A stretch of 64,000 nt of DNA from a virus. Below are positions 1 through 8,452 of the stretch, piece by piece. Made by a program: the position numbers and the translations under genes. The notes under the pieces are model-generated. The model was not told the origin of the DNA and searched no databases. It was given only the letters and a program-made list of their open reading frames with translations. The DNA is taken from positions 1-64,000 of IMG/VR virus record IMGVR_UViG_3300027973_000056; one strand, written 5' to 3'. Position 1 is the stretch's first letter. Each line of letters starts with the position of its first letter.

Positions 1-1965
1 AAGCAGTCTGATAGCAGTACTCCTGTTTTAGACAACTTTAGTCGAGACTTAAATAAACTTGCAGAAGAAGGTAAGTTAGACCCTGTTATTGGTCGTGACA
101 AAGAAATTTTAAGAATTGCTCAGATTTTATCTCGTAGAAAGAAAAACAATCCAATTATCATTGGTGAACCTGGTTGTGGTAAAACCGCGATTGTTGAAGG
201 TTTAGCTATGAAGATTGTAAGTGGTGAATGTCCCCGTAATTTAGTGGACAAAAGATTAGTTAATCTTGACTTAACTTCAGTTGTTGCAGGTACAAAATAC
301 CGTGGACAGTTTGAGGAAAGAATGAAAGTGATTATTGAAGAACTTACTGCAAACCCACAAATCATTGTGTTTATCGATGAGGTACATACCTTGGTTGGTT
401 CAGGTAACTCTTCAGGTTCAATGGATGGTTCTAATATCTTCAAACCAGCGTTGTCTCGTGGTGAGATTCAAATTATTGGAGCAACAACTCTTGATGAGTT
501 CCGTAAGAACATCGAGAAAGACGGAGCATTGGAACGTAGATTCCAAAAAGTAATTGTGGATGCGTCTACCGTTGACGAGACAATCCAAATCCTTAAAAAT
601 ATACGTGATAAGTATGAGTCTTATCACAAAGTGACTTATAGTGATGAAGTAATCGAAGCTTGTGTTAAATTGGCTGACCGTTACATCACAGACCGTGAGT
701 TCCCTGATAAGGCATTTGATATCTTGGATGAGGTTGGAGCTCGTATGCAAACCGAACTTAAAGTTCCTGAATCTATTGAACTTTTGAAGAAAGCAGCTGC
801 AGACATTAGACAACAAAAGATTGATGTTGTTAAAAAACAAAACTACGAACAAGCTGCTCAGTTGAGAGACAAGGAGAAAAAAGTGTTGGATAAATTAGAA
901 TCTGAAAAACGTAAGTTTGAAGATTCTATGTTGGAAAACAAACAAACTATCTCATTGGATAATGTTTATGAAGTTGTTTCAAACATGGTTAAAATCCCTG
1001 TAAATAAGATGAGTGTTGATGACACTAAGGCTTTATTGAACTTGGATAAAGAGTTAATCGGTAAAGTAATTGGCCAGGACGCAGCAGTTGTTAAGATTGC
1101 AAAGTCTATCAAGAGAAACCGTTTAGGTATCAAAGACCCGAACCGTCCGATTGGTTCATTCGTGTTCTTAGGTTCAACTGGTGTTGGTAAAACTCACTTA
1201 GCTAAGCAATTGGCGAAAGAGATGTTTGGTTCTGAAGATTCTCTTATCCGTGTGGATATGTCTGAGTACCAAGAGAAACACAGTATCTCTAAATTGGTTG
1301 GAGCTCCTCCAGGTTATGTTGGATACGAAGAAGGTGGTTTATTGACTGAAAAAGTTAAGAACAAACCATATTCAGTTATCTTGTTTGACGAGGTGGAGAA
1401 AGCTCACAAAGATGTGTTTACCATCTTACTTCAAATCTTGGATGACGGTCACGTTACAGATAGTTTAGGTAGAAAGATTAATTTCAAGAATACCTTAATC
1501 ATCTTAACTTCAAACTTAGGTGTGAAGAAGTTACAAGACTTTGGTACAGGTATCGGTTTCTCTAACAGCCCTTACGCTAACGAGGAAGCAAAAAAAGAAG
1601 TGTTAATGAAAGAGATGAAGAAATTCTTTTCTCCTGAATTTATCAATCGTATCGATGATACAATTGTGTTCAACTCATTAACCCCTGAGGACATCAAGAA
1701 AATCACTGTGATTGAATTGGCGAAATTAGGTAAACGTCTTAAGGACATGAAGTACACTTTAAACTTTGATGACACTTTAGTTGATTATTTGGCTAAGATT
1801 GGATTTGACGAGATGTACGGAGCGAGACCACTCAAGAGAGCTATCCAAGACAAAGTTGAGGATTTGTTATCTGAAGAAGTTCTAACAGGTAAGATGGTTG
1901 AAGGTAAAACCTACACTATCAAGGTTGAGAACGACGAGGTTAAAGTTCAGAAAAAAGGACGATAA
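1..1965 (+). CDS. ClpA/ClpC-type AAA+ unfoldase, 5' end outside window
   Basis: The frame is open from base 1, so the N-terminal domain lies outside the window. Two AAA+ modules are visible. D1 has Walker A GEPGCGKT (nt 163-186) and Walker B VFIDEVHTL. D2 has Walker A GSTGVGKT (nt 1171-1194) and VILFDEVEKAH. Between them is a short UVR-like middle segment (YEQAAQLRDKEKK) as in ClpC, not the long ClpB coiled coil. An IGF tripeptide (nt 1552-1560, in GTGIGFSNS) matches the loop that ClpA/C/X use to dock on ClpP. It therefore probably feeds unfolded substrates to the ClpP encoded at 26936-27616. ClpB is unlikely because of the IGF loop and short linker. A terminator follows directly. Confidence 0.93.
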   Translation, partial: KQSDSSTPVLDNFSRDLNKLAEEGKLDPVIGRDKEILRIAQILSRRKKNNPIIIGEPGCGKTAIVEGLAMKIVSGECPRNLVDKRLVNLDLTSVVAGTKYRGQFEERMKVIIEELTANPQIIVFIDEVHTLVGSGNSSGSMDGSNIFKPALSRGEIQIIGATTLDEFRKNIEKDGALERRFQKVIVDASTVDETIQILKNIRDKYESYHKVTYSDEVIEACVKLADRYITDREFPDKAFDILDEVGARMQTELKVPESIELLKKAAADIRQQKIDVVKKQNYEQAAQLRDKEKKVLDKLESEKRKFEDSMLENKQTISLDNVYEVVSNMVKIPVNKMSVDDTKALLNLDKELIGKVIGQDAAVVKIAKSIKRNRLGIKDPNRPIGSFVFLGSTGVGKTHLAKQLAKEMFGSEDSLIRVDMSEYQEKHSISKLVGAPPGYVGYEEGGLLTEKVKNKPYSVILFDEVEKAHKDVFTILLQILDDGHVTDSLGRKINFKNTLIILTSNLGVKKLQDFGTGIGFSNSPYANEEAKKEVLMKEMKKFFSPEFINRIDDTIVFNSLTPEDIKKITVIELAKLGKRLKDMKYTLNFDDTLVDYLAKIGFDEMYGARPLKRAIQDKVEDLLSEEVLTGKMVEGKTYTIKVENDEVKVQKKGR

Positions 1966-1967
1966 GA

Positions 1968-1994
1968 AAAGGGAGATTTATTCTCCCTTTTTTT
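1968..1994 (+). terminator. rho-independent terminator after clp gene
   Basis: GGGAGA/TCTCCC stem with a TTTATT-type loop, followed by seven T. It lies 5 nt after the stop codon of the unfoldase gene. Confidence 0.85.
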
Positions 1995-1995
1995 G

Positions 1996-2002
1996 TATTT
2001 AT
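1996..2002 (+). promoter_or_regulatory. TATTTAT late-promoter-like motif
   Basis: TATTTAT ending 5 nt before the ATG at 2008. One of about 25 copies placed just upstream of starts in this window. Confidence 0.6.
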
Positions 2003-2007
2003 AACTA

Positions 2008-2766
2008 ATGAAAGATTTGATTAGAAAAATAATTAAAGAGACAGTAGAGAATGGTGAAGTAATTTGTGATGATTGCGGATGGTCTTGGGATATGTCTGAA
2101 GGTGGAGACGATATGTACATATGTCATAAGTGCGGCCATGATAATACTCCAAAATCTCAATCAAATCTTGATAGATTAATGGACCAATTCAAATATCAAT
2201 TTCCAAAAGAATTAATGGAAAAAGTACAAGTAATTGGTAAATTTGTTTCTGACTACATAAAAAAAAACAACATCAATATTAAATTCCTTAACTCTTGTTT
2301 TGCAGGATTTTCAGGAGTTAGAACTAAAGACCAAGTAATAATTTGTGCTCCAACACAAATGTCAACTATAGGTGATTTCCTTTACACCGTATTTCATGAA
2401 ATTAGACACGAGCATCAAATTCGTGATATGAAAATGCCAAACCCATTAACAGAATTTGACTTGGAAGATTTTGAGACTCTTGCGGACCAATACTGGGAAA
2501 TGGAGTTAGATGCCGACCAATTTGCCAAAAATATGGTTGCCAAAATTGTAATTAAATTAGGGATACCGATTGATGTGGCATCAAGATTATTTTCACTATC
2601 CCATTACATTCAGAATTATCCATCTGCCTCAAGAATGGTTAGAGGACATTTAGCCCAAATTGTTAACGGTATTAAAGAAATAAAAAAATCGGGGGCCGAA
2701 TATGAGGATATTCAAGACCACCCGATGGTTAAACGTCACATTGATAAGTTAGAAAATTTTATATAA
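2008..2766 (+). CDS. tagged zinc-ribbon metallopeptidase-like protein
   Basis: 252 residues. Residues 1-12 (MKDLIRKIIKET) form the short basic leader shared by many proteins here, with a candidate IIKE cleavage site. A zinc ribbon follows, with CxxC pairs at about 20/23 and 39/42. HEIRH at about residue 130 is a HExxH zinc-peptidase motif, with acidic ELDAD downstream as possible third ligand. The fold suggests a small gluzincin, but the substrate is unknown. The leader suggests packaging in the virion (inference). The start is fixed by TATTTAT 5 nt upstream. Its last 8 nt overlap the convergent gene at 2759-3601. Confidence 0.7.
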   Translation: MKDLIRKIIKETVENGEVICDDCGWSWDMSEGGDDMYICHKCGHDNTPKSQSNLDRLMDQFKYQFPKELMEKVQVIGKFVSDYIKKNNINIKFLNSCFAGFSGVRTKDQVIICAPTQMSTIGDFLYTVFHEIRHEHQIRDMKMPNPLTEFDLEDFETLADQYWEMELDADQFAKNMVAKIVIKLGIPIDVASRLFSLSHYIQNYPSASRMVRGHLAQIVNGIKEIKKSGAEYEDIQDHPMVKRHIDKLENFI

Positions 2767-3601
2767 CATACCTTTTCATTGGGTCATATTGTACTAATTC
2801 TTTGTAGTGTAATTTATATCCTAATTCAGAAATCATTTTTCTACCCATTTCAATTCCATTAAAAACATCTTCAATTACAACATATTCATTTTTAGTATGA
2901 TAATCGTAATATCCAATTGAAAAATTAATACATGAGAAACTAAATTTGTTTCTCAAAGCATACACATCGGTATATGGGTGAACCATGTATTGCATGTCTT
3001 CATTAACCATACCTTCAGTTAAAACTTTATCAATCTTTTCAAAGAATTCGCTATCTCTATCAAACAATACTTGCCCAAAACATTTTTCTGTAATCATCCA
3101 GTTTTCTGGTGCGTCAAATTGGATTCCATATCCAACATTCTCAAAGAATGATTCATCTGCCTTTTTTGAACCGTGACATCCTGTTTCTTCAGAAACAAAA
3201 AATGATGCCTTTAAGTACGGTAATTCTTTAAGTAAGGTTAAACAAGCGAAAACACCACATTTGTCATCTCCACCGATACCTGTTGGTAATCCGTGATGAT
3301 TATATGCCTTTAAAGCATCTTTAATATTCCCTTGAGCATTTGGTAATTGTTCTTCACGAATAAGAATGGTATCTAACTCATGGACTGTATCTGTATGGGC
3401 GATTACACATGGAAAATGGAAATCTTCTGGTAATTCAGAATTTTCTTTTTTTGTGGCATAAACATTTTTATGTTTATCTACGTAGTGTTCAATATTATTC
3501 TCAGTCAACCAATTAACCAAGAATTCGACCATAAGGTCTTCTTTGTATGTTTTACTAGGAACGCTAAGAACCTCCTTTAGTAAGTCTATATTTTGTGTCA
3601 T
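2759..3601 (-). CDS. M20-family peptidase (PepT-like)
   Basis: 280 residues matching metal-dependent M20 exopeptidases. AHTDTV carries the first metal-binding His and catalytic Asp, GGDDKCG the bridging Asp, and VSEETGCHGS the Glu general base and metal ligand. It is shorter than bacterial PepT (about 400 residues), so the lid or dimerisation domain appears reduced or missing. It probably hydrolyses short peptides in the cytoplasm, perhaps recycling products of Clp proteolysis (inference). A host-type TATCTTTG box ends 4 nt before the ATG, so the mRNA may be leaderless. It has no virion-type leader. Confidence 0.8.
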   Translation of the reverse strand: MTQNIDLLKEVLSVPSKTYKEDLMVEFLVNWLTENNIEHYVDKHKNVYATKKENSELPEDFHFPCVIAHTDTVHELDTILIREEQLPNAQGNIKDALKAYNHHGLPTGIGGDDKCGVFACLTLLKELPYLKASFFVSEETGCHGSKKADESFFENVGYGIQFDAPENWMITEKCFGQVLFDRDSEFFEKIDKVLTEGMVNEDMQYMVHPYTDVYALRNKFSFSCINFSIGYYDYHTKNEYVVIEDVFNGIEMGRKMISELGYKLHYKELVQYDPMKRYVI

Positions 3602-3605
3602 ACCA

Positions 3606-3613
3606 CAAAGATA
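3606..3613 (-). promoter_or_regulatory. Bacteroidetes-type -7 box TATCTTTG
   Basis: Reverse-strand TATCTTTG with 4 nt (TGGT) before the ATG at 3601. Member of the 4-nt-spacing class also seen at 7540, 30736, 36558, 45150 and 60266. Confidence 0.65.
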
Positions 3614-3621
3614 AGAAAAAA

Positions 3622-4662
3622 TTAGATTTCTTCCAAATTAAATAATGTTGGCTGATAAAGTAGATGGTAAAAATTTTCTTCACTTAACTTTAACTCTCTT
3701 TGTTGAAGTGCTTTAGAAAGTTTAACAATAATCTTATTTGGATTCATTTCAAAATTTTCAATATAAAATCTAACGTCTTTCTTTTTTGGTAAGTTATGCC
3801 ATCTGCCGACCTCAAACTTTTTACTAACTCTATCCACCATATTAACATAATCTTGAATGTTAAAGTCTCCGTCATACCCTTCTTCAATTTTTTCAAGTAT
3901 ATCATCTAATTGACGTTCAACATAATTATTGAATGATACACTATCAAATTTTTCAGAATCTTGATATTCATAACTATTTTCTTGCCATCCACCTATTGAA
4001 CCTGAATTGGTTGAAAAAATTTTAGGCAGTAATTCATCAATTGAAAGTTGTAATGAATTTTCCCTGATGTACCACATTACAAGATTTGCAACTGTTGTTG
4101 TGAATTCGTCATCGGCAACATAAGTAAATCCAAAATCATTAAAATAGTCATTCAACTCTTTTTCAATTCTTTCTTGAGCAACTTGAGTCATTTCCCTATT
4201 TTTTTCGGTGTGGTAGTCATCAAGAATATCTTGGGTTTGGCGTTTAAATGAAGTTAACAATTTTTCTGCAAATTCCGTTTTGAATTCTTCATTTTCTAAA
4301 TTAAATTTTTTAGGAAAAATGTATCTTGATATTTGTTTTAGTTTTTCAATATTATCTTCATTTAATTCATAAAAAATAATATACCCATTTTTAAAATCGT
4401 CAGTAACGCTATACGAATCCATGAATTCATAATCTGAATAATGTGAGTTAATCATTTTTAAAAACCAAACATCATCTTCTCCTAAACCAACAGTCTTCCA
4501 AAATTTATCATCATTAAATCCTAATTTAATCACACTCATCCCACGATTAGACCTATCTTCTCTAACATGATAAATGTTAGAGTCAGAATCTTCTAATTCA
4601 TATCTAGAAATCTTACCTTTAACGTAATCCCTCAAAGCCATAAATGTATCAAATGACGCCAT
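3622..4662 (-). CDS. hypothetical protein, 346 aa
   Basis: Family not recognised. The protein is acidic and probably soluble, with no signal peptide or membrane segment. It begins MASFDTFMALRDYVKGKISRY, which could be a divergent form of the helical leader seen elsewhere but lacks the usual hydrophobic-x-E-Q end. The middle (about 110-180) is helical and charge-rich. A TATTTAT motif 7 nt upstream groups it with the presumed late genes. It is encoded divergently from the tmRNA. Confidence 0.75.
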   Translation of the reverse strand: MASFDTFMALRDYVKGKISRYELEDSDSNIYHVREDRSNRGMSVIKLGFNDDKFWKTVGLGEDDVWFLKMINSHYSDYEFMDSYSVTDDFKNGYIIFYELNEDNIEKLKQISRYIFPKKFNLENEEFKTEFAEKLLTSFKRQTQDILDDYHTEKNREMTQVAQERIEKELNDYFNDFGFTYVADDEFTTTVANLVMWYIRENSLQLSIDELLPKIFSTNSGSIGGWQENSYEYQDSEKFDSVSFNNYVERQLDDILEKIEEGYDGDFNIQDYVNMVDRVSKKFEVGRWHNLPKKKDVRFYIENFEMNPNKIIVKLSKALQQRELKLSEENFYHLLYQPTLFNLEEI

Positions 4663-4669
4663 ATTGATA

Positions 4670-4676
4670 ATAAATA
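4670..4676 (-). promoter_or_regulatory. TATTTAT late-promoter-like motif
   Basis: Reverse-strand TATTTAT 7 nt before the ATG at 4662. Confidence 0.55.
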
Positions 4677-4685
4677 CACTTTCAG

Positions 4686-4716
4686 TTTGGTTTTACGATA
4701 TTTATTCTTATCTTTG
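4686..4716 (+). promoter_or_regulatory. Bacteroidetes sigma promoter for tmRNA
   Basis: TTTG at 4686-4689, exactly 19 nt, then TATCTTTG at 4709-4716. This is the full -33/-7 consensus of Bacteroidetes housekeeping promoters, about 20 nt before the tmRNA 5' end. Confidence 0.85.
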
Positions 4717-4736
4717 TATCAGTTCATTGAAATTAT

Positions 4737-5150
4737 GGGGGTGTCCAGGTATTGATTGCAGTAGTTAGGGTAACCAGGCACGTAGTCAGAATTCATCTAT
4801 GACTTAAATCTATGGTGAAGAAAATCAAACGGCAAAACTTTTGCTAAAATGGCTGCTTTAGGTTTAACTAGAGAAGCTGTTGTTGTTGGTGCTTAATTAG
4901 TACAGAACAACATTCGGGTCGATGTACATATAACCTAGGAACAGAAGTACTCAAGGTGTAATACCACCCAAAGATGTATTAGGAGTCTTGTTCAGGGGTC
5001 TACTCCAACACAAGTGAACCCGACACAGTTATTGGTTACGATGTCAAAATAGGAACCATTTATTTGTCAGTTGAGAACTAACTGAATAAACGTGTAGTCT
5101 GTTTATGTTAATATTGTAAGACGCGGGTTCGATTCCCGCCACCTCCACCA
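4737..5150 (+). ncRNA. ssrA: transfer-messenger RNA (tmRNA)
   Basis: The acceptor stem GGGGGTG (4737-4743) pairs with CACCTCC before an encoded ACCA (ends 5150). A T-arm GCGGG-TTCGATT-CCCGC sits directly before it. An open frame ends TAA TTAG at 4894-4899. If GGC at 4831 is the resume codon, the tag has 21 residues, starting GKTFAKMAAL and ending LTREAVVVGA. Cellular tags are usually shorter and end in ALAA-like residues, so this degron is unusual. Trans-translation needs SmpB, which I do not find here, so host SmpB is presumably used. The RNA has its own sigma promoter and terminator. The resume codon is inferred, not demonstrated. Confidence 0.92.
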
Positions 5151-5152
5151 TA

Positions 5153-5180
5153 GGTTCACAGAGATGTGAACCTTATTTTT
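5153..5180 (+). terminator. terminator of tmRNA
   Basis: GGTTCACA/TGTGAACC stem, loop GAGA, followed by TTATTTTTATTTTT, directly after the tmRNA CCA end. Confidence 0.85.
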
Positions 5181-5189
5181 ATTTTTATT

Positions 5190-5573
5190 ATGGGAACAGA
5201 TTGTAATATATGTAGCAACAAATGCTATGGCGTACCAGGACAACACGGAGGTTGTTGTACTTTAGATGACAGAGATTTCATCATTGGGCCTCATCCTGAT
5301 GCTGAAGAATTTATTGAGTCTTTATCTAAAAAATTAGGTAGGGATGTTAATTATCGAGAAGTTTTTGTGGACTATGAAGAAGGAAAAACTTTATTTCCAA
5401 ATAGGTCTGCATGGCAAAAACCAGATACATATCCAGCGTTCAGGGTAGATTTTTATAATCCAAGACTCCCATGTATTTTCTACAATACAAAAGTAAGAGC
5501 GTGTTCTATATATGACATTAGACCTAAAACTTGTCAAGAATATGAATGCGAATACCTAATTCAAAATACATAA
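5190..5573 (+). CDS. YkgJ-family cysteine-cluster protein
   Basis: 127 residues from MGTDCNICSNK. The ATG at 5190 is chosen because an upstream GTG in frame lies inside the tmRNA terminator. Cysteines are arranged CNICSNKC...GGCC early, and CIFYN...CSIYDIRPKTCQEYEC late. This is the YkgJ/UPF0153 zinc- or iron-chelating pattern, in which RPxxCxxF is typical. The cellular role of the family is poorly known; metal binding is the only safe statement. Confidence 0.8.
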   Translation: MGTDCNICSNKCYGVPGQHGGCCTLDDRDFIIGPHPDAEEFIESLSKKLGRDVNYREVFVDYEEGKTLFPNRSAWQKPDTYPAFRVDFYNPRLPCIFYNTKVRACSIYDIRPKTCQEYECEYLIQNT

Positions 5574-5600
5574 ACTATATTTTTTGTCACAAAGTTTTAC

Positions 5601-5608
5601 TATATTTG
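5601..5608 (+). promoter_or_regulatory. Bacteroidetes-type -7 box TATATTTG
   Basis: TATATTTG ending 5 nt before the ATG at 5614. Confidence 0.55.
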
Positions 5609-5613
5609 TGACA

Positions 5614-5964
5614 ATGAACAAGTTTTATATTGGGTTATTTATTTTTGTAGTATATACCATATCTCAGATTTTTACGTTTTATCAATTACAGGGTCACTTG
5701 TGGAATAAATGGATTAAAGATAATCCACTTTTAATGACCATCCTTGGACTACCCATTGGTTATGTGGTAATACTAGCCAGCAGACAAATGGTTGAACTGT
5801 GGGGTGGCCAAACGTGGCCAAATAGGATTATAGGATTCTGTCTCGGAGTCATAGTTTTTAGTCTTATGTCTTGGTTTCTTTTAAAAGAACCTGTAACCCT
5901 TAAAACATCGGTTTGTCTCTTTTTAAGTTTTGTTATTCTTGGCATCCAATTGTTTTGGAAATAA
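5614..5964 (+). CDS. small integral membrane protein, 116 aa
   Basis: Starts MNKFYIGLFIF at 5614, placed by the TATATTTG box 5 nt upstream. Four hydrophobic stretches (about 4-25, 38-58, 66-88, 93-114) suggest four transmembrane helices. Its length and topology resemble small multidrug-resistance-like or other 4-TM inner-membrane proteins, but no diagnostic motif is visible, so no function is assigned. Confidence 0.75.
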   Translation: MNKFYIGLFIFVVYTISQIFTFYQLQGHLWNKWIKDNPLLMTILGLPIGYVVILASRQMVELWGGQTWPNRIIGFCLGVIVFSLMSWFLLKEPVTLKTSVCLFLSFVILGIQLFWK

Positions 5965-5968
5965 AGGG

Positions 5969-5975
5969 TATTTAT
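5969..5975 (+). promoter_or_regulatory. TATTTAT late-promoter-like motif
   Basis: TATTTAT with 4 nt (GAAT) before the ATG at 5980. It overlaps an earlier in-frame ATG at 5974, which argues for 5980 as the start. Confidence 0.6.
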
Positions 5976-5979
5976 GAAT

Positions 5980-7479
5980 ATGAAATTCATGAGTATTTTA
6001 TTAACTGAAAGTAGAAAAGAAGATTTAAGAAAAAAATACGCCAAAAAGTTTGAAGGCGGTACTGGATTAGATTTTATTTTGAACATTGCCGACTTAGAAG
6101 ATTTCAATCACAAATACACAGATTGGGTGCTTAAAAATGTAGACCCTGAATCCGATAATTTTGATGACGATGTTGAATATATCGTAGAATTGGTTAAAGA
6201 TTTTGATAAATATTCAAGTCAATTTCCTAAAAAAGATATAAATCAATACGTATCCTTAATTGAACTTGAAAGTGTAGTCAATTTTGTAAGAACTAAAAAC
6301 AAGGATAAAGAATTAGAATCACAAGCAAAAAAGATTTACGAAAAGGGTGACTTTGTAGTTATCCAACCAAAAACTGAACAAGCTTCGTGTAAATACGGTT
6401 CAAATACAAAGTGGTGTGTTACATCAAAAAATTCAGGTCATTTTGGTAGATATACCGCAGGTCGTCAAGGATTATATTTTATAATTAACAAAGCCAAGTC
6501 CACAAACAAAAATTACTCAAAAGTCGCAATCCATTTTGATGACCAAGGATTTATGAGATATTGGGACGCCCAAGATTCATCAATGAGTCAAAGGGAAATT
6601 GATGTATTTGAATATGCATTTCCTGAAATGATTGAAGCAATTAAAGATGACTATAAAGAATATGCGGGGTCAATGACGGATAAGTTTTTAACTCAGACAT
6701 TTGACTCTATGGGGGAAAACTCCAAAGAAAGTAAAAATTATTTAAACTCAAATTATAATTTATCAACTTATATAAGAGGATTTCAAAATAATCCTGATTT
6801 GGGATTTGGTCATTCGGAGGCTATTTTATCAATATCATTAAATTCAGATAAAGAAAATAACTTGATTGATGAATATCAAGTTTTTATCACTTACAAATCC
6901 AAAGATAAAAAAACATTTACCGCCAGTATAGGATTTGCAGGCCCCGATAGTATGACCCCTGCAGAAGATTTTGAAGACCTTGGACTTGAGGAATGGGGAA
7001 TTGATGTAACTTATAGTATTGGTAGAAATCCTGCGGAAACTGCCGAAAGTATTAGAAAACACATTGCATCCAGAGTATTGGACCATATTATAAACAATCC
7101 AAAATTAACTCAAAAAATTGCAGGAACGTCAAAAGTATGGAGACCAGATAGATTCAACTACGGTTATACTTTTGGAAAAAACAAAGGGTTTATTAAAAAA
7201 TTGGTTGATTACTTAGACGCTGGTACTATAGGTACAAAATTAGATTTTTTAGAGTCTCTTGGTAAACTTAAAACAAAAAATGTTGATGGTAAAAAACTAT
7301 ACTCTCGTTCAAATGACAATTATGTACCATCTTCTCAATTCAGAGGTCAGTTTTCATCTTTCTTTGCATCCGCAAAAATGGCAGGAATTTTAAATTATAG
7401 AAAAGTCGGTAAAGATTATTTCTTAGTTAAAGGTCCTAATTTTGAAGCGTTCAAATCAGGAGAACTCAAGGCACTTTAG
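5980..7479 (+). CDS. tagged protein with YGSNTKWC domain, 499 aa
   Basis: Starts MKFMSILLTESRKEDLRKKY; LLTE is the candidate leader cleavage site. Residues about 115-215 hold FVVIQPKTEQASCKYGSNTKWCVTS, then a stretch ending in YFIIN and RYWDAQD. The same layout (VVVRPLTFSASAKYGSSTRWCTT, then AYFIN and FWNAED) occurs in the protein at 45959-47005, so the two share a domain. I know such YGSxTKWC domains from other phage proteins but not their activity; the conserved Cys and Trp could be catalytic. The C-terminal 150 residues look like a separate globular region. A virion protein is plausible from the leader and promoter. Confidence 0.75.
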   Translation: MKFMSILLTESRKEDLRKKYAKKFEGGTGLDFILNIADLEDFNHKYTDWVLKNVDPESDNFDDDVEYIVELVKDFDKYSSQFPKKDINQYVSLIELESVVNFVRTKNKDKELESQAKKIYEKGDFVVIQPKTEQASCKYGSNTKWCVTSKNSGHFGRYTAGRQGLYFIINKAKSTNKNYSKVAIHFDDQGFMRYWDAQDSSMSQREIDVFEYAFPEMIEAIKDDYKEYAGSMTDKFLTQTFDSMGENSKESKNYLNSNYNLSTYIRGFQNNPDLGFGHSEAILSISLNSDKENNLIDEYQVFITYKSKDKKTFTASIGFAGPDSMTPAEDFEDLGLEEWGIDVTYSIGRNPAETAESIRKHIASRVLDHIINNPKLTQKIAGTSKVWRPDRFNYGYTFGKNKGFIKKLVDYLDAGTIGTKLDFLESLGKLKTKNVDGKKLYSRSNDNYVPSSQFRGQFSSFFASAKMAGILNYRKVGKDYFLVKGPNFEAFKSGELKAL

Positions 7480-7527
7480 AATATACTTTAATTTCTTCAA
7501 CTTATTTTTTTTTTCAGATAAATTAAC

Positions 7528-7535
7528 TATCTTTA
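7528..7535 (+). promoter_or_regulatory. -7 box TATCTTTA
   Basis: TATCTTTA, one base off TAnnTTTG, with 4 nt (CGAT) before the ATG at 7540. Confidence 0.5.
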
Positions 7536-7539
7536 CGAT

Positions 7540-8154
7540 ATGAAAATAATCTTTTTAGATAATGATGGTGTGATATGCCTTTCCACTAATTGGGGTGGGC
7601 GTTCTAAAAAATGGGCTAAATATCGCTCAGCAAATCCTGAAACAGTTAAATCAATGAGTGTTGCACCAGTTGACGTACGGTTTGATGATTTTGATACAAA
7701 AGCGATTAAGGTCCTGAATGAAATTTTAGAAGAAACAGGAGCTGAAATTGTTGTATCTTCTGATTGGAGATTTCATGCAAACTTAGAAGAATTAGGTGAA
7801 TACTACACATCCCAAGGAATCTCAAAGAAACCTATTGGATTCACAAAAAGATTAGGAGAATGTCATGTACCTGAAAACTTCATATGGTCTCGCCAGTGGG
7901 ACTCAGAACAGACAAGGTCCTTAGAGATACTTCAATACCTTCGAGACCATCCAGAGGTCACAGAATGGGTTGCAGTAGATGATTTGAATATGGGTATCCC
8001 ACAGACTCATGAAACTTGGGGGGAAATGGAGATGGATTGGGGATTAACCAATTTTGTGTTAACACCAAAAAGTAGTGAAGGAATTAAACAATCTGGAATA
8101 AAAGAAAAAATTGTCAAATATTTAATTAATGACACTACTGAATCAAATAGTTAA
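7540..8154 (+). CDS. HAD-like phosphatase of the RNA-repair (Swiss Army Knife) type
   Basis: 204 residues. MKIIFLDNDGVIC is HAD motif I (DxDGV with N replacing the middle residue context), and VVSSDWR is motif II. WVAVDDLN near residue 143 is motif IV. The VSSDWR-(x)n-AVDD arrangement is typical of the HAD domain found in modular RNA-repair proteins (HAD_SAK). It may act as a 5'- or 3'-phosphatase on nucleic acid ends, alongside the ligase and kinase at 37.5-39.5 kb (inference). Soluble, no leader tag. Overlaps the small gene at 8129. Confidence 0.7.
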   Translation: MKIIFLDNDGVICLSTNWGGRSKKWAKYRSANPETVKSMSVAPVDVRFDDFDTKAIKVLNEILEETGAEIVVSSDWRFHANLEELGEYYTSQGISKKPIGFTKRLGECHVPENFIWSRQWDSEQTRSLEILQYLRDHPEVTEWVAVDDLNMGIPQTHETWGEMEMDWGLTNFVLTPKSSEGIKQSGIKEKIVKYLINDTTESNS

Positions 8155-8248
8155 TCTTATTATTGGACTTGGGTTAATAGTACTAATTATTATTGTTATT
8201 TTTAGTTTGGCTCTTTGGATTGCAAAAAAATTAAATGAATATGATTGA
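8129..8248 (+). CDS. 39-aa single-pass membrane microprotein
   Basis: ATG at 8129 to TGA at 8246-8248. The product is MTLLNQIVNLIIGLG followed by a run of Ile/Leu/Val and a basic tail ALWIAKKLNEYD, i.e. one transmembrane helix. It overlaps the end of the upstream gene by 26 nt and the start of the next, typical of translationally coupled phage genes. Function unknown. Confidence 0.5.
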   Translation: MTLLNQIVNLIIGLGLIVLIIIVIFSLALWIAKKLNEYD

Positions 8249-8429
8249 TATATTAAAAATAATCAAAGAAGAAGGACCTATTAGAAAATTTGATGGAGTA
8301 GCACCTGAAGGATTTGTTTTAGTTCATGAAAATACTTTAGAAGAACTGAAAGATTTTGAAGTTTGGAAAGAGTGGAAACACAATCAAATTTCTATCAAAG
8401 AGTTAAACAATAAACACTTTGATAAGTAA
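8241..8429 (+). CDS. small tagged hypothetical protein
   Basis: 62 residues from MIDILKIIKEEGPIRK (an alternative ATG lies 6 nt earlier). The first 12 residues fit the shared helical leader with an IIKE site. The rest (FVLVHENTLEELKDFEVWKEWK) is charged and helical. Family not recognised. Confidence 0.6.
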   Translation: MIDILKIIKEEGPIRKFDGVAPEGFVLVHENTLEELKDFEVWKEWKHNQISIKELNNKHFDK

Positions 8430-8448
8430 TAAAAAATTGTTACATTTG
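8418..8448 (+). promoter_or_regulatory. Bacteroidetes sigma promoter for ncRNA
   Basis: TTTG at 8418-8421, 19 nt, TACATTTG at 8441-8448: perfect spacing. No coding start follows closely; a structured RNA does. Confidence 0.8.
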
Positions 8449-8452
8449 TAAC

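Noticed and set aside
1-1965. ClpB disaggregase
   Set aside because: The middle domain is short and UVR-like, and an IGF loop for ClpP docking is present.
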